Source of the DNA: Calliopsis andreniformis
Lineage: Eukaryota > Arthropoda > Insecta > Hymenoptera > Andrenidae
Direction: 5' to 3'
Assembly (NCBI RefSeq): GCF_051401765.1
Contig: NW_027480492.1
Coordinates: forward strand, 1,116,001 to 1,180,000
DNA length: 64,000 nucleotides
A program made the position numbers and the translations under genes. The notes under the pieces are model-generated. The model saw only the letters and a list, made by a program, of their open reading frames with translations, made no database searches and had not been told where the DNA came from. Positions 63,282-64,000 of this stretch are shown here, in pieces. The stretch's first letter is position 1; every line of letters starts with the position of its first letter.

Positions 63282-64000
63282 CTCAGTCCACAAACCTCAA
63301 TCCTGAACCCTCAATCCTGAATAATCAATCTTCAGCCCTCAGTCCTCAACAATCAGTTGTCAATCCTCAATCCTCCAAAGAATATCATCAATTCACAGTT
63401 TTCAATACTCAATACTCAATCTGCAATCTTCAAGTCTCTGTCCACAAACATCAATTCTCGTCACTCAACCCCCAACACTTAGTCCCCAATCCTCAATATT
63501 CAATCCTCAATGATCAATCCTCAATCCTCAAGCCTCAGTCCTCAATCCTCAATCCTCAATCCTCAAACCTCAATCCTCAACCGTCAGCCCTCGTCCTCAA
63601 TCCTCAGCCCTCAATCCTTAATCCTCAATTTTCAATCATCAATAATCAATGTTCAATCCTCAATCATCAATCCTCAATCCTCAATCCTCAATCCTCAATA
63701 TTCAACACTCAACCCTCAACCCCCAACCATCAATCCTCAATACTCATCCATCAATCCTCAATTCTCAATACTCAATAGAACATCCTGAATTCTCATGGTT
63801 CAATACTCAATCCACAATATTCAATAATCAAATCTCAAACCCCAAGCATCAATTCTCAACAATCAATCCTCAACACTCAGTCCTCTCTCTTCAATCCTAC
63901 ATCCTCAACCCTCAATCCTCAAGCGTCAATCCTCAATACTCAATCCTCAATCCTCAATCCTCAATCCTCAATCTTCAATCCTCAATACTCAATCTTCAAT
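63282..64000 (+). repeat. Epsilon unit, copy 2, and right edge
   Basis: To 63921 this is the second copy of 56672-57312, with L2 near 63375 and L1 EcoRI at 63787. After 63921 it continues with CAAGCGT and ordinary heptads as after 8868 and 53909. The window ends inside the array. Confidence 0.9.

Larger units (their letters stand above)
11171..63490 (+). repeat. L2 landmark family (CTCAATTCACAGTTTT)
   Basis: Starts at 11171, 36024, 40594, 43089, 46380, 48875, 51370, 56765, 58192, 58960, 59749 and 63375. Each is followed by about 110 bp of strongly altered but in-register heptads that mostly keep CA at positions 1-2 (for example CACACTT, CAAATCT, CAAATAT, CATCTCT). It shares its first heptads with L1, so the two are probably sister variants. 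It marks the delta and epsilon units. Confidence 0.9.
1802..63800 (+). repeat. L1 landmark family (EcoRI-bearing degenerate heptads)
   Basis: A 28-bp, four-heptad motif starting CAATAGAATATCCTGAATTC recurs throughout. EcoRI GAATTC positions are 1816, 2138, 2591, 5983, 8733, 14244, 14566, 15019, 16847, 17349, 17844, 18555, 20550, 21052, 21869, 22643, 23354, 25349, 25851, 26668, 27875, 29515, 29919, 32897, 38267, 53774, 55545, 57178, 60845, 62561 and 63787. Variants without the site are at 7588, 9977, 34487, 39441 and 45227 (GAATTT) and 11653 (GAATTG). Read in register it is four altered heptads (caataga, atatcct, gaattct, caggatt), not an insertion. The commonest form has 7-bp inverted arms ATCCTGA and TCAGGAT around ATTC. 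Confidence 0.92.
1..64000 (+). repeat. Heptanucleotide satellite array, consensus CAATCCT
   Basis: The window is continuous CAATCCT-type heptads from the first base to the last, so the array extends beyond both ends. Every heptad position can vary, but the leading CA and final T are the most constant. The + strand is almost free of G (the consensus is 3 C, 2 A, 2 T), giving very strong strand asymmetry; G appears only in variants such as CAGTCCT, CAATGCT, CAATCGT and GAATCCT. No non-repetitive interval, transposon terminus, RNA gene or promoter-like region was seen. Known biology: short-unit satellites with higher-order structure are typical of eukaryotic heterochromatin. The species and chromosomal position are not determinable from the sequence. 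Confidence 0.98.

Noticed and set aside
1..64000. Telomere repeat (minus strand AGGATTG versus plant-type TTTAGGG)
   Set aside because: The unit differs at more than one position, is highly degenerate, and is arranged in multi-kb HORs, unlike terminal telomerase-made DNA. Telomerase template data would be needed to reopen this.

Overview
The whole window is one tandem array of a 7-bp satellite and contains no gene that I can support. The + strand consensus heptad is CAATCCT (AGGATTG on the other strand). Both window edges lie inside the array, so it is longer than 64 kb. Common variant heptads are CAATACT, CAATCTT, CAATATT, CAGTCCT, CAACCCT, CAAACCT, CATTCTT, CAATGCT, CAATCAT, CAATCGT, CAATCCC and TAATCCT. 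A multi-kilobase, gene-free short-unit satellite with higher-order repeats (HORs) is typical of eukaryotic constitutive heterochromatin: pericentromere, subtelomere, or a B or sex chromosome. I cannot name the species. There is no transposon, rRNA, tRNA, CRISPR array or unique sequence to anchor it.

Above the heptad there are at least two further levels. Fixed orders of variant heptads form recognisable modules of about 50-150 bp. These include an EcoRI-bearing landmark (L1), a TTCACAGTTTT landmark (L2), a CTAGATCC landmark (L3) and a CAGACCT-led module (P). The modules are built into larger blocks that are themselves duplicated, partly in tandem and partly dispersed.

Layout by position: 1-3096 is block alpha, repeated at 12429-15524, with a deletion derivative at 5129-6344. 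Block beta is at 6846-8074 and 9235-10463, and again at 34111-35433, within 38111-40387, and in the second copy of the 5786-bp HOR, with fragments near 53.6-54.2 and 56.0-56.4 kb. From 15944 to about 34000 is the gamma domain, with a 4799-bp tandem HOR (17424-22222 and 22223-27021), nested repeats at offsets of 3703 and 774 bp, and later derivatives. From 34 to 53.6 kb is the beta/delta domain, with a 5786-bp tandem HOR (39215-45000 and 45001-50786) and a nested 2495-bp unit. From 54 to 64 kb is a mosaic of shorter, more diverged pieces.

The long + strand open frames (up to 707 codons) are a by-product of the heptad. Seven is not a multiple of three, so each of the three + frames reads the same stop-free 7-residue repeat (SILNPQS in some phase). 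Every minus frame meets TGA once per 21 bp. I therefore annotate no CDS. All comparisons were made by eye; block boundaries are good to a few bases where exact numbers are given and to tens of bases elsewhere.
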